Source: Acanthamoeba sp. SK_2022b (taxonomy: Eukaryota; Discosea; Longamoebia; Acanthamoebidae). Taken from it: DNA of 64,000 bases. The translations under genes and the position numbers were made by a program. The stretch lies in the NCBI GenBank assembly GCA_027943245.1, contig JANDJZ010000237.1, positions 16,442 through 80,441 on the forward strand, given 5' to 3'. The stretch's first letter is position 1, and each line of letters opens with the position of its first letter. The notes below the pieces were generated by a model. That model did not search any database. It was not told the origin of the DNA and saw only the letters and a program-made list of their open reading frames with translations. Shown in pieces: positions 48,214-58,227 of this stretch.

Positions 48214-49257
48214 ATGCAGAGCCCAAGCGTGAGATTGCTTGTGCTCCTGATCGCTTCATGCCTGTTCCTGACGCTTAGCGCTACACAAGTCGAAGCCAAG
48301 GCCAGGCTCAACTTCTTCCACGCCGTTGCCGGAGGCCCCGCGGTTGACATCCAGCTGCGCTCCAAGCTGAACACGACCGCCCACACTATCTTCTCAGACC
48401 TCGACTATGCCGAGTACACGGAATACTACTCAGTCAACGGCGGCATGTACGACGTTCGTGTCGTAGCCCACGCAGACACCTCCAAGGTTTGGCGCACCAT
48501 GATCCTCCCCTAGTGCCACCACTATCTGATAACAGGCGCGTTGCAGGTCCTGATGGAAGTGGAGAATTTGGTGGTCATCTCCGGCGTCGATTTCACGATG
48601 GTCCTCACAGGCCTGCTGTCCGACTTAGAGAAGTTCCCACTTCGCATCATCACATTCGTAGACGACAACACCGACCCTGACGAGGGCCAGGCCAAACTGC
48701 GGTACCCCATATGCCAACGATCACAGCAGCGGTCATTGAGATTACTAATAAGATCCCCGCCACGATAGTTTCATACATGCCGCCGCAGGCTACAACACGC
48801 TGGACGTGATGCTGGGCGGAAGAAAGATCTTCACTAAGGTCAGGTTTGGCGAGCACGGTGAGATAGTGGGCACAGGTACGCTCAGCTTCGAACGCACCAC
48901 TCACGCTGGTTGCTCAGACAGTGCTGAAGTTGACTCGGCGGGCGGGTCGCGCACTTTTAGGCTACGCCGACGTGGACTCCGACCAGTACACGATGCTTGT
49001 CATGGAGAGAGGATTGACGTTCGATTCGTCCACCTTATATCTCGATGATGGCGATGTGTTAACTGTACGTCGCGATGCTACTCTGCTCACAGTACGCGCC
49101 GCCCCTGATGTTGTTGTACTATTTTCCACAGGTGTACGCAGTGGGCCTCCGGGGAAGCGACAAATACAAACCCACGCTGGTATCGCAGATCACCAAGGAA
49201 TCAGACACCTCACCCGCGACTACCCTTACCCCGTGGCTCTTACCCTTGTTGGCCTGA
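48214..49257 (+). CDS. Secreted DUF4397-domain protein
   Basis: A strong signal peptide (MQSPSVRLLVLLIASCLFLTLSATQVEA) is followed by ARLNFFHAVAGGPAVDIQL and YAEYTEYYSVNGGMYDVRVVA. The latter is the start of the DUF4397 fold (R-x-x-H-A ... vdv ... Y-x-x-v-x-x-G-x-Y-x-v-x-v). It continues VLMEVENLVVISGVDFTMVLTG, a second cycle FIHAAAGYNTLDVMLGG, YTMLVMERGLTFDSSTLYLDDGDVLT and VYAVGL. Five exons. The end (TTLTPWLLPLLA) is hydrophobic; it could be a weak GPI-anchor signal. The function of DUF4397 is unknown; it is common in secreted and cell-surface proteins of bacteria and amoebae. Confidence 0.82.
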
Positions 49258-49503
49258 TGAGGGAGCCGATGTTTGAAAAGAAAAATAAAGAACACAATCT
49301 CTTCTTGAGCGGCGAGGAGCCTCGCTTTGTGAGCTTAGTTGACCATGATGTTCCACCTGAAGGAAAAGAACTGATTCTGCACAGAGGTCTGCACAGCCTG
49401 TGACCAGAACCTGTATTGCTTGCCCGTGCGGGTCACGTACCTAGAGACCAAGGGCGTGAGCGAAAAATATCAAGCAAACACCATTGAGTCACACTCAAGC
49501 GGT

Positions 49504-49938
49504 TCAACCCACGTACGTGTAATCGAAGACGATGGTCTCGAAGTCCCTGCAGAGCATGGGCTTGCCAAGTGAGTAACGGCCACCGTGGTTGTCAATGACA
49601 GGGTTGACTCCAAGGCCAGTGTCCATGGTGATGTCGCCATTGGAACGAGTGATGGTGAAGCTGTAGGTGGCCAAGTCGAAACCCTGTTCGGTGAGCTTGG
49701 CCTTGAGGAGCTCGATAACGCCTGCTTCGACGGAAGTATTGCCGAGGTCGACATTCTGGGTGATGTCGACGAAGTAGTCTCTCAGACCCCTGAACACGCT
49801 ACGCTCGGCGTAGAAGTCCAGCAGTGTGTTGAAGGAAGGCTGAGTGGGGTCGAAGGTGCTGTCCTGGCAGAAGAACAGGGTGGCTTGCGCGACGTTGATG
49901 GCGAAGACGAGAGCGAAGAGGGCAAGGAAGGCCTTCAT
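49504..49938 (-). CDS. Small secreted protein, unknown family
   Basis: A single-exon gene of 144 residues with a clear signal peptide (MKAFLALFALVFAINVAQA). The mature part has only two cysteines (FFCQD, PMLCRD), is acidic, and has a helical segment (SVEAGVIELLKAKLTEQG). It then gives a beta-like stretch (LATYSFTITRSNGDITMDTG) and ends IVFDYTYVG. I do not recognise the family. A TATA-like CATAAAA is 64 bases upstream, and codon use is strongly biased, which suggests high expression. It faces the DUF4397 gene tail-to-tail. Confidence 0.75.
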   Translation of the reverse strand: MKAFLALFALVFAINVAQATLFFCQDSTFDPTQPSFNTLLDFYAERSVFRGLRDYFVDITQNVDLGNTSVEAGVIELLKAKLTEQGFDLATYSFTITRSNGDITMDTGLGVNPVIDNHGGRYSLGKPMLCRDFETIVFDYTYVG

Positions 49939-50001
49939 GTTTTGGGTCTGTTGTTAAGCTTAAGTGGCGTCTAAAGAGACAAAGTGCGGTGAAAGCGTGG
50001 C

Positions 50002-50008
50002 TTTTATG
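50002..50008 (-). promoter_or_regulatory. TATA-like box (CATAAAA) of the small secreted protein gene
   Basis: Minus-strand CATAAAA, 64 bases before the start codon at 49938. Spacing suits a TATA box with a leader of ~30 bases. Confidence 0.5.
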
Positions 50009-50330
50009 TGGCTTACCCATCTACAGTAGAAGGGGCTACCCCGGCAGGGATACGGGGTGACAATGTGCACCGTCTCTCTGCAAGCTTGAATGCTCCTCGT
50101 GCTCCTCTCTCCCACTCCATTTTTCCGGAACGATCAAGCCAATAGGATGCTGGCTGGTCACTATCTGACCTCATTTCCCGGTCGGTCACCAGGTAAACTA
50201 GTGCCACACTTAGCCGCAAGGACCAGAATGAGTGCACGTGCGAAAAGAGAACTTAAATCGAGCAGTATCAAAATTTTGTACATCGAGATGATCAGAACCG
50301 ATGGCATGGCCCGCGAGCTCACCTGTTACT

Positions 50331-50381
50331 CGCACCACCACCACCACCCACCACCACCACCCACCACCACCACCACCACAC
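50331..50381. repeat. CCA/CACC microsatellite
   Basis: An imperfect run of CAC and CACC units in intergenic DNA. Confidence 0.9.
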
Positions 50382-50999
50382 AGCGTCAGGTTGTGTGAAA
50401 ATGCAACTTCGCTTGATGACACTGTTATCGTGCGCATGAAGGAAAGTGGTCAGAGTAAGAAGCGTTCTCACTTGCTTGACCGATCCAACCGCAAAAGGGA
50501 GAGAATCTATGTCCAGTGGTTTACCGAAATGATGCATCTGTATCATTCCGACCTAAAGAGCTGAACAACGAAACGGAAGGAGGGGAGAGGAGGGAGGGAG
50601 GGAGAGAGAAATAGAACGCGGAGGATCGACCAAGCATCAAACCTTTTACCATTCATCATTCCACCCGCGGACGTTTTGGTTGCTGTTATAATGGGCGGGC
50701 CGCCCAAAGAGGGGCAGCCACTTGCAAAAATTTGGCTATGTAGCCAAGCTACGTGCTTGGAAGTTGGGGTGTCAGCACATACCCGCCCGTCCCTAAACGG
50801 TCATCAGCGTGTATTCTTCACCCTGCCATAAGGACGGCTAACCTTTCGCTTGTCTCCTCTTGCCTTTTATCGAGTAGACCCAGAATTTGTAATTATGGGA
50901 AGCAAAATTCCCTTTTCCACGCTATTTTCTTTGTTCGCGCGCCTTTCGGGAAGAGAAGTGCGCCCGTACCGGTCCTGTCCGAGAGAAGGCAACGTTTTC

Positions 51000-52413
51000 T
51001 TAGGCCAGCGAGGTGTTGAGGTACTCGACAAAGGTGTCGCCGATATGCTCCACGCGAGGCGGGTGCATTTGGGAGATCTTGAGAAACTGACGCTGCATTC
51101 GTCGCAGCTCCGCCAGGTTGAACTTCTTCACCAGCCGAACGTGCGCCAAGTCAAGGAGGCCAACACAAGAAAATTGGGGAGGGGGAAGACGCGCGCGCTC
51201 ACATAAACAGAGATAGATAGAGAAGAGGGGCCAAGTGGGAGGCGAGTGGCTGCAAAATGGAAAGGATATCTTTTGGTCGGCCTTGGGCACGGGGACGCAA
51301 TCCCCGAGCACAGCGTGTGTCTGGGCCTGTAGGATGGCGGCGATGATCTCCTGTGTGGTCTTGTCCAACTCGTACACAAAGTTGGTGTCGGATATCACTT
51401 GCTGCGTCACAGAAAGAAAATGAAAAAAGAACCAAGGCGAGAGGTTATGAGTCACAACACCGCCTCCATCAGATATGCATTGACTGACAGCGTTGCGGTC
51501 TGGACCCAAGCGTCGTACCGGAAGCGTGGCGATGTTTGGTGGCTTTTGGTGCCGTTCAAAGAGCGCTTCGTCGATTCGATCCAGTGGAAGCTCTTGATCT
51601 GTCCTGACGCGTGAGTAAGGGAAAAAGGGCGAAAGAGGTATTGAAGACACCCTAGGGTGAGGTAAGTGTGCTTCACCTTTCTCCAGCCGAAACAAGGGTG
51701 CATCCCACCGGTTCTTCTCTATGGGCGCCTCGAAGCGGCTGGCCAAGTCTTTGAGGCTGGCGAACAAACCACAAATATGAAAGAAGGAGTCAAAGACCAA
51801 ACCAGTGAATGATCGACCGGCTGGGGATAGACGTACAGGATAGGGTCGAGCCGCTGATCACCACGACCTTCGTTCCACTCCAGCGCTGTCTCCAGCGGAA
51901 TGTCGAACCAGATCTTCAAGCATATATATAAAGTTGCGTTGTACCGGCACAAATCGTGAGGGTGAAGATTATTATTATTATTACTAGTGAGAGGAGAGGA
52001 AAGGAAGAGAGAGAGAGAGAGAGAGAGAGATCTTGCCATGCAGTGGTACCACACAGTTGGGAGTGCGCTGGGCGCGGGCTATGCAGTAGAGCTCGTAGCG
52101 ATAGCCCTTGATGTAGTTCATTGAATCCAGAATGATCACGGAATCCTTGGACAAGAATCGCTCCGCTCCTGCCTTCAATCCCGCCCGTAGGTTCTTCTCG
52201 GAAAAATTATCTTCGCTCGCTCAGTCAGGACCACAGTCCTTACTCTACAGAGGCCAATCGTGTACCTTTGTAGCCGTCGGCCTTGGTAATGTGAAGGGAT
52301 TCTTCATTGATCAGGTGCACCTTCTTGCCACTCTCCTGGAAATGTTTCTCCAACAGCTGCGCATGCTTGGTCTTGCCGCTGCAGGGAATGCCGCAAATAA
52401 CGATCAGCGGCAT
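51000..52413 (-). CDS. KTI12: KTI12, Elongator-associated P-loop protein
   Basis: KTI12 is an ATPase that binds tRNA and Elongator and is needed for wobble-uridine modification; it is related to L-seryl-tRNA(Sec) kinase (PSTK). The start at 52413 gives MPLIVICGIPCSGKTKHAQ, with the Walker A GIPCSGKT. Next exons contain LKAGAERFLSKDSVIILDSMNYIKGYRYELYCIARA (a KTI12 hallmark), IWFDIPLETALEWNEGRG, LKDLASRFEAPIEKNRWDAPLF (RFE-P-ex-NRWD-PLF is typical) and QVISDTNFVYELDKTTQEII. The C-terminus is FNLAELRRMQRQFLKISQM...VEYLNTSLA. MNYIKG and NRWDSPL-like motifs fit KTI12 better than PSTK. Seven or so introns; a GA microsatellite lies in one (about 52010-52030). Confidence 0.92.
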
Positions 52414-52944
52414 CGCGCAACAACCTGGGTGGTCGGTGGAGAGATGCGATGTGTGTCTCGGGGGTGGAATTTTACAATTTAGATAGGAATGTGCAGTAAT
52501 CCGGGTTTTTTTGGGACATTATGTGGCGCGATTACAGCATGTGTATAAAAGGTTTCCCTGTGGGGAATTGCGAGAGCGATTGCCTGGAAAGAGGCAACCG
52601 GTCTTCCAATGGTGTTCAGGTCTAGGGTGGAATTTGCCAATTTACACAAGAATGGGGGTGGAATTTCACTATTAAGACAGGAATGTGGGCTTAGATTTTG
52701 GCGGGAAGGTGGGCAGACGGGAATAAGGTTTCCCTGTAGGGAATTGCGGAGCGATTGCCCCGTAAGAGGCTACTCCTCCTCACAAATTGAATATGGGGGG
52801 GGGGGGGCAAATAGAAAATAGCGGAAAATCGAGTACTTCGCCAACCCCTTGGCCCGAAAAAAATTTCTCTTGCTGGCACAACCCCCTTTCGTGAACATCG
52901 CGCCCACCATTGCTGCCTTCTATTTGCTGCGCAACGCGCGAACA
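52414..52944. repeat. Intergenic decayed repeat units between KTI12 and a TBC gene
   Basis: Two copies of a ~50-base unit starting AAGGTTTCCCTG lie at 52549 and 52725, spaced 176 bases. Each includes TTTCCCTGT(G/A)GGGAA and GAGCGATTGCC. A second motif, GGGTGGAATTT followed by an A+T stretch and (A/G)GAATG, occurs about three times (52461, ~52625, ~52655). No coding gene is seen. The region also holds a TGTATAAAAG TATA-like site (52541-52550) and an 11-G run near 52796. Confidence 0.7.
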
Positions 52945-55265
52945 ATGAACTACTCAGGCACCGATACAGGCTTTATGGAAACCTTCGCTGCCGTCACTCA
53001 AGCCGTGCGCACTGCCACCCGTCAAAGTAAGTGTCCCCCCCCCCTTTTGCCTTGGTCTCTCTGATGCTCATTTATTTTATGTTGTTGCCTTTTGCATCAA
53101 CACATCCAGCCTTCTATGGTGATAATCTGTGGCTAGAACCAGACGTACGTATTCTGCACGACAGCGCTGTTTTTCACCGAGCCTCTCGTTCGTTACTTGA
53201 GCAGCATCTAATTGGCTTTATGGGATTGATCCGCAGATGGAGGAAATCTTGTCAGGCGGCGCACCCGCAGCAGGCACTGCTGACCACTCCCCCCTGGCGA
53301 CGAGCCTGGGCGACTTTGAAGTACTCGGCGGTGGAGAACTCGACGCTGAAGGTAAGGAAGGACCACATATGCTTCTCTACCGCGGCCCCAAAGTTCTCAT
53401 GCCTGCTACTAATTTGCCTGTGTACCCACTGCCATGGCTGACTCTTTGCGTGGTGGTGGTGGTGGTGGTGGTGGTGGTGGTGGTGGTGGTGGTGGTGGGC
53501 GGCGGCGGCGCTTGTGCACGCAAGACGAAGAGGTGGACATTCCTCGAGGAGAGAGAAAGGCGCCTCTTTCGCCCCAAGAATGGCAGTCCTTCTTTGACGA
53601 GAGCGGCCGGGTCACCAATGAACGCAAACTCAGGAAGAAGATCTTTTACGGGGTAAGAGTACACAACCGACCTCTCCTCTCCCTTTCTCGCGTTATGAGC
53701 AAAACGGCGACATGGTTGGGCGCGATCCTGGCTCAATCTTAGAGCACGTCTTGCTAAGCGTGGTGGTTATCCTGTGTTCTGTCGCTTGGGCCAGGGCGTC
53801 GATCCCTCAATTCGACGTGAGGTGTGGAAGTTCTTGTTGCGGTACTACCCCTTCGACTCCACCCAGGAAGACAGGCTCGTCATCCGACAGAGCAAAGCGT
53901 ATGTTTGTCTACCGGATCCACTCGCTCAGAGCAGTGCCTGCAGTGCATGTTTTGCTGACCCGTCGGCCTTTCTACAATTCTTAGGGCGGAGTACCGGATG
54001 TACAAAACGCAGTGGGAATCCATCACGCCCGAGCAGGAGAGCCACCACTCCATCTTTAGAGAGCGAAAGCATGCTATTGGTATGAGTTGCGCCCCGCTCC
54101 CCCAAGCTTTTGGTTACGGAGGCCGTACCACTCGCTCACAGCCCTCCCGTTACTCTGGCCTCTAATGATGATCCTACGCAGAGAAGGACGTGGTACGAAC
54201 GGACAGGACTACGGAGTTCTTCCAGGACCTGGCAGGCCCCAACCTCAGACAGCTCAACGACATTCTGGTTACCTACACCTTCTTCAACTTCGACCTCGGT
54301 GCGAGCAACCATTCACACCTTACATAGGTAAGGTTTGCGGTATGTCTCATTGATACATGTGTCATCCTTCTTGCTGCATATAGGTTATGTGCAGGGAATG
54401 AATGACCTCCTGTCGCCCACCATGATGATCATGGGAGACGAAGTAGACTCCTTCTGGTGCTTCAAAGGGATCATGGACAACATGGTGCTCCCCTTCACAC
54501 ATCCGGCTCTATGTAGTCAGCTTTAGGGTTAGGCGGCTCGCGGTGCTGACGTGGTGTGTGCCTTCTGGCGTCCATGTCCGCTCCGTAGGCCGACAACTTC
54601 GAGCGAGAACAGCTGGGGATGCGAGTACAGCTGGCCCAACTGCGCGAGATCCTCTCCGTGCTAGACCGTCAGCTCTACGATCACATGGCCAAGCATGACA
54701 GCCTCAATATGTTCTTCTGTTTCCGCTGGCTTCTCATCCTCTTCAAGCGCGAGTTTGACCTTTCAAATACGCAGACCATCTGGGAGGTACGCAAGCCTCA
54801 CCTTGGAACCACATGTGGTCGGCAACAACTGACCTGACTCGCATCCCCGTCCCGGTCATCTTCAGGCGCTGTGGTCCGGGCACGTATCCGATTATTTTCA
54901 CCTGTTCATTGCGGCGGCTATCCTGCTCGGCGAAAAGAAGAAGATCATCGTAAACGACATGGGCTTTGACGAAACTCTTCGGGTAGGCTCCCTCCCTCAC
55001 TGGCTTTCCTTGGGTTCACAATAGTGGCGTGGCGTTCAACAACATAACGCGGGTTTTATAACAGCATGTGAACTCATTGGCTGGGAACCTAAACGCCGAC
55101 GAAGTGCTTATCGAAGCGGAGCGCCTGTACAAGAAGTATCTTGTGCGGACTGACTGTACCAGCGATGAGGAACTCAAGGCGAGGATGATGGTAGTCGATG
55201 CCGAGATCCGACCCCCAAGGAGAGTTCCGCCCGCCAATCTCTTCGACGCTGTGCGCGCTGGCTAG
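52945..55265 (+). CDS. TBC-domain RabGAP, TBC1D15/17 (Gyp7)-like
   Basis: GAP for Rab7-type GTPases in its best-known relatives. Start MNYSGTDTGFMETFAAVTQA (52945). A ~150-residue N-terminal part precedes SPQEWQSFFDESGRVTNERKLRKKIFYG, which is the segment before the TBC domain in TBC1D15. The TBC domain begins GVDPSIRREVWKFLLRYYPF. It has EYRMYKTQWESITPEQE, then KDVVRTDRTTEFF with the Arg finger. LNDILVTYTFFNFDLGYVQGMNDLLSP carries the Gln finger. It continues FWCFKGIMDNM, DHMAKHDSLNMFFCFRWLLILFKREF and the terminal FDETLR. ALWSGHVSDYFHLFIAAAILL also fits the family. Both catalytic fingers are intact. About twelve introns; one contains a GTG repeat. The start is the first good ATG in an open stretch that continues upstream. 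Confidence 0.92.
53450..53498. repeat. TGG trinucleotide microsatellite in a TBC gene intron
   Basis: About 16 TGG units, again sense-strand G-rich. It lies just before the exon that encodes DEEVDIPRGERKAPLSP. It could be translated as poly-Gly if the intron is retained. Confidence 0.9.
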
Positions 55266-55478
55266 GCAGAGCTAAGCGCTTTCCCTTGACCCGCTTTGGC
55301 CCTCTCGCTGCTAGGGAGGTTGTGTAAATACGTGAATGTTTTTCTTCTCCTGCGCACGGCCCTGTGTTCCTTCGCGCCCACCAACCACCATGTGGTCACC
55401 GTCATGTTCCATGCCAGCCCGGTCCCATTCCAGACAGACGCTGGCCCAGTGGGCGGATGAGAAGATGGCGCTGGTGGC

Positions 55479-56628
55479 CTAGAAAAATTGCATCTTACGG
55501 AAGATTAGTATCCGACTGAGCTGGCCACCTCCACCGGTGCTTTCGCTTTCCACTTCACACGTCAGCCCCAGCTCTTGTGCGTGCCGCCGCATCTCGTCCT
55601 TATGTTAATCAACAACGTGTGCAGAACCTCATGATTAGCCACGCGAGTGGTACGACACGCATGCATGCCGTAGCTCGCGCGCGCGCGCGCGTGTATGTAT
55701 GTACCCAGAGATAATCGGAACGATGCACGTAGGCCAAAACGAAGAAGGCGCTTATGTCGTCAGAGAGCAGACCCTTGGCCGTTGTGAGAAGGGGCACGAT
55801 GTTGGCGTACTCGTAGATGACATCGCTCCCGAAAACCACGTCAAAGGTGTGGTAGAGCTCTCGCCCCTCACTATCACGGGCGGCCTTCAATTCCTCATCG
55901 TCTGCGCTCCATCCGAGACTGAAGACCTGCACCTTAGTCGAGGCCTCACCTAGACTTTCCGCCATGTGGCCGTTCACTCCCTCTCCATCAATATTAATGC
56001 ATTCTCGACCACCGTTCTCTCCGACTCGATGAAGCTGCGTCGACACTCGGCTCAGGTTCTCGTTGACGTTGCGTCGTAGAAGGTCCATTACTTGCTCGCT
56101 GCCGTCCGTCACGAGCAGCTCCTTAGGGCCCAGCTGTGCCATCACCTGGGACACCGTCCAACAACAACAACAAGAACAATGATGATCTATTAGAACTCTG
56201 CAGCAGGGACTGGATCCTTTGCAGACGACTTTGCTGCAGAGTTAAGACAAGCCTGAAAATATGTAATAAAGCGAGGAGTGGACTAATGTACTGCACTCCC
56301 CAGGCCGGCACCTGCACCAAGCTCAATCACGCGCTTGCGGAAGAAGAGGTGTCGGTTGTAAGCCGCAAATCGACAAAGTCGCTCGGCGCCAGGCCAGAGG
56401 TACAGACCTGAGCGGCCCAAATGAATAAATATACATATATAAATATAAATAAGCTGAAAAATCACCACCCCGTTGACGGCAGGACGGACCTTGCTGCTTG
56501 GCATCGAATTGTTTGCCCTTAAATTCGGAGAGGAGCCAGATGGACGTTTCTATGCCGTCACCAAATCGGAAGGATCGCTGCTCGTAGTCCATCTTCGGAA
56601 TGCGAAAGGGTTTGCTTGGAGACTCCAA
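55479..56628 (-). CDS. Second class I lysine-methyltransferase-like protein
   Basis: MESPSKPFRIPKMDYEQRSF (start 56628; an internal ATG at 56592 is equally possible) leads into SGLYLWPGAERLCRFAAYNR. The SAM-binding motif VIELGAGAG-LVSQVMAQLG follows, then ELLVTDGSEQVMDLLRRNVNEN (acidic motif II) and a partly variable insert. FDVVFGSDVIYEYANIVPLL has the D-x-x-Y motif (DVIY) of METTL-type protein-lysine methyltransferases. The last exon (DEMRRHAQELGLTCEVES ... ILIFRKMQFF) stops at 55479. Four exons. It differs from the gene at 1345-2702, so the two are not a recent duplicate. The substrate is unknown. Confidence 0.8.
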
Positions 56629-56701
56629 AGAAAGGGAGGGTGGGAAAATGTATTTTTTTTTTTTTTTTAATTCGAATAAAACGTCCGGACGGCGATAAGA
56701 A

Positions 56702-57941
56702 CTAGTTCACCCAGTGGGAGGCATTGTGGGCAACAGAGCCGGGGAGATGATCACCCTTGAGGTTGTAGAAGGCACCAACGCGGGTGAGCTGTCCTTCACC
56801 GGGGCCTAACAGGGATGGAACTGTGCCCACGTTGGTTGCTCTTGCGGTAAACCACGAGTACCTGTTGGTTCGATTAGTAATGTCACATGAAAGACACATG
56901 CCGGGCATGTCACCTTTCGTGTGTGTGCATGAGGAGAGAGAGAGAGAGAGTGAGAGGGAGTGAGAGAGTACATACCGCTCAACCTGAGGGTCCGAATCGA
57001 GGAGATCAAAAACTGAGTGCATGAATTGGAGCTCGTCATCGACGGTGACAGTGTGTCCAGCGTTGCCCGGGCAATCGAACTCAGTCAGCCAGATAGGCAA
57101 GCCAAAGGATTTGACCTGACTCAGCCAGTAGCCAACTGAGGCTCCATTAAAGTATGGATAGTTGCAGTCATAGACGTGGAAGCTTATGAAATGGAAGTGG
57201 CATCCAGTGCAGTAGCGGAAGAACTCGGCGAGCCTGTTCCATGTGATGCACACCGGCACGAGCGTGATAAGGACCCTGCTTGAGGGGCGGGGGTTCTCTT
57301 CATCTTATAGAATTAAGGAGCGTACCATTCATGAGGAGCCATGTTGCCCCCAGGGGAAGCAGAGGGAGTGCCCACCTTAATCTTGCCAACCAAGCCGTGG
57401 CGCGCGAGTTGTGCCTCGACATTCTTCCACGCCAAGGCTGCTTCCTGGGGGCTAAGGTTGGACTGGCTTGCGAAATTGGGTTCGTTGAACCCCAGCAGGT
57501 ACTTGGTGTTCTTGGGGATCTGAGAGCGCAACATCGCCACGCCACGCCACGCACAATTAACTCCGGAGGTCAGCGCCACTGGCCTTTGAAGGAAAACCAA
57601 CCAAAACAAACGCGGTGGCTTCCGCCGAAGAGGAGTTAACAGTGGTGAGGCTGTGGTGTGTTACTGACCTGAGAGATGATGTCCGAGTAAGCAGCAGCCT
57701 TCCCCCACACCATGGGCACAAATTCGACGTCACGGCCGAGGTGAGAGCAGTGCTCAACGTTGCTGTTAGGCTTGAGGTCCCAGTTCCAATACCAGGAGGT
57801 ACGGGACAGGGCGCGCAGGTCTCCACAGCCTTTCCAGTGGTTCGTGGCTACACCCCGATAGATAGGCTTCGCTTCCAGCGCTGTTGCCGCGAGCAGCACT
57901 AGGCCGGTCAGCAATAGGGCAGCTCCCGCAGTCAACCACAT
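56702..57941 (-). CDS. Secreted Asl1-like glycosyl hydrolase (GH128, beta-1,3-glucanase type)
   Basis: Signal peptide/anchor MWLTAGAALLLTGLVLLAATALEA (57941), then KPIYRGVATNHWKGCGDL and TSWYWNWDL. The latter is the conserved WYYNW-type start of Asl1-like (glyco_hydro_cc) domains. FVPMVWGKAAAYSDI, YLLGFNEPNFASQSNLSP (catalytic-acid Glu in FNEPN) and PIWLTEFDCPG (nucleophile Glu in TEF) are the family's landmarks. It also has FFRYCTGCHFHFISFHVYDC, and ends HNASHWVN. GH128 enzymes cleave beta-1,3-glucan. In Acanthamoeba such an enzyme could act on cyst wall or food glucans (inference). Four exons; a GA microsatellite is in one intron (56935-56970). Head-to-head with RAE1, 286 bases apart. Confidence 0.85.
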
Positions 57942-58227
57942 TCGTTGGCTACCTGCTATTGGCGGAGCACACGCACTACAACGGCCAGGGCGAAAAAGCG
58001 AGCGAAGCCCCTGCTGACGTCAGCTTACCGTAAGAAAAAAACAGTTTCTCGTTTTTTTTTCTATCTACCACAAAGAGAAAAAAATTCGTTGCCGGCAAGC
58101 TTCGGGAACATTCGCGAAGGGTGCAGGCATTACCGTAGTGAGTAGCACTCGGCCGAGCAAAATCACAAACGCGTAGCGAGGGCACACGAGTACCGTGAGT
58201 ATACTCTAACCAAAGAGGCTTGCGAAG

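Larger units (their letters stand above)
49939..50999. other. Long intergenic region with CCA and GGGA simple repeats
   Basis: No gene is supported. It holds the promoter of the small secreted protein, a CCA/CACC microsatellite (50331-50381), a purine-rich GGGAGGGAGGGAGAGAG tract (50578-50612), and a GC-rich inverted repeat GGGCGG-G-CCGCCC near 50693-50705. Short open stretches here show no family motif. Confidence 0.55.

Noticed and set aside
50301..50564. Small basic protein in the 50 kb intergenic region
   Set aside because: Starts within a CCA repeat, no motif, no supporting splice or promoter signal.
51000..52413. Assignment as L-seryl-tRNA(Sec) kinase
   Set aside because: The DSMNYIKGYRYELYC and FEAPIEKNRWDAPLF wording fits KTI12 better.
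53434..53742. Poly-Gly protein starting at 53434
   Set aside because: The Gly run is a TGG microsatellite in an intron; the coding part is the next exon of the TBC gene.
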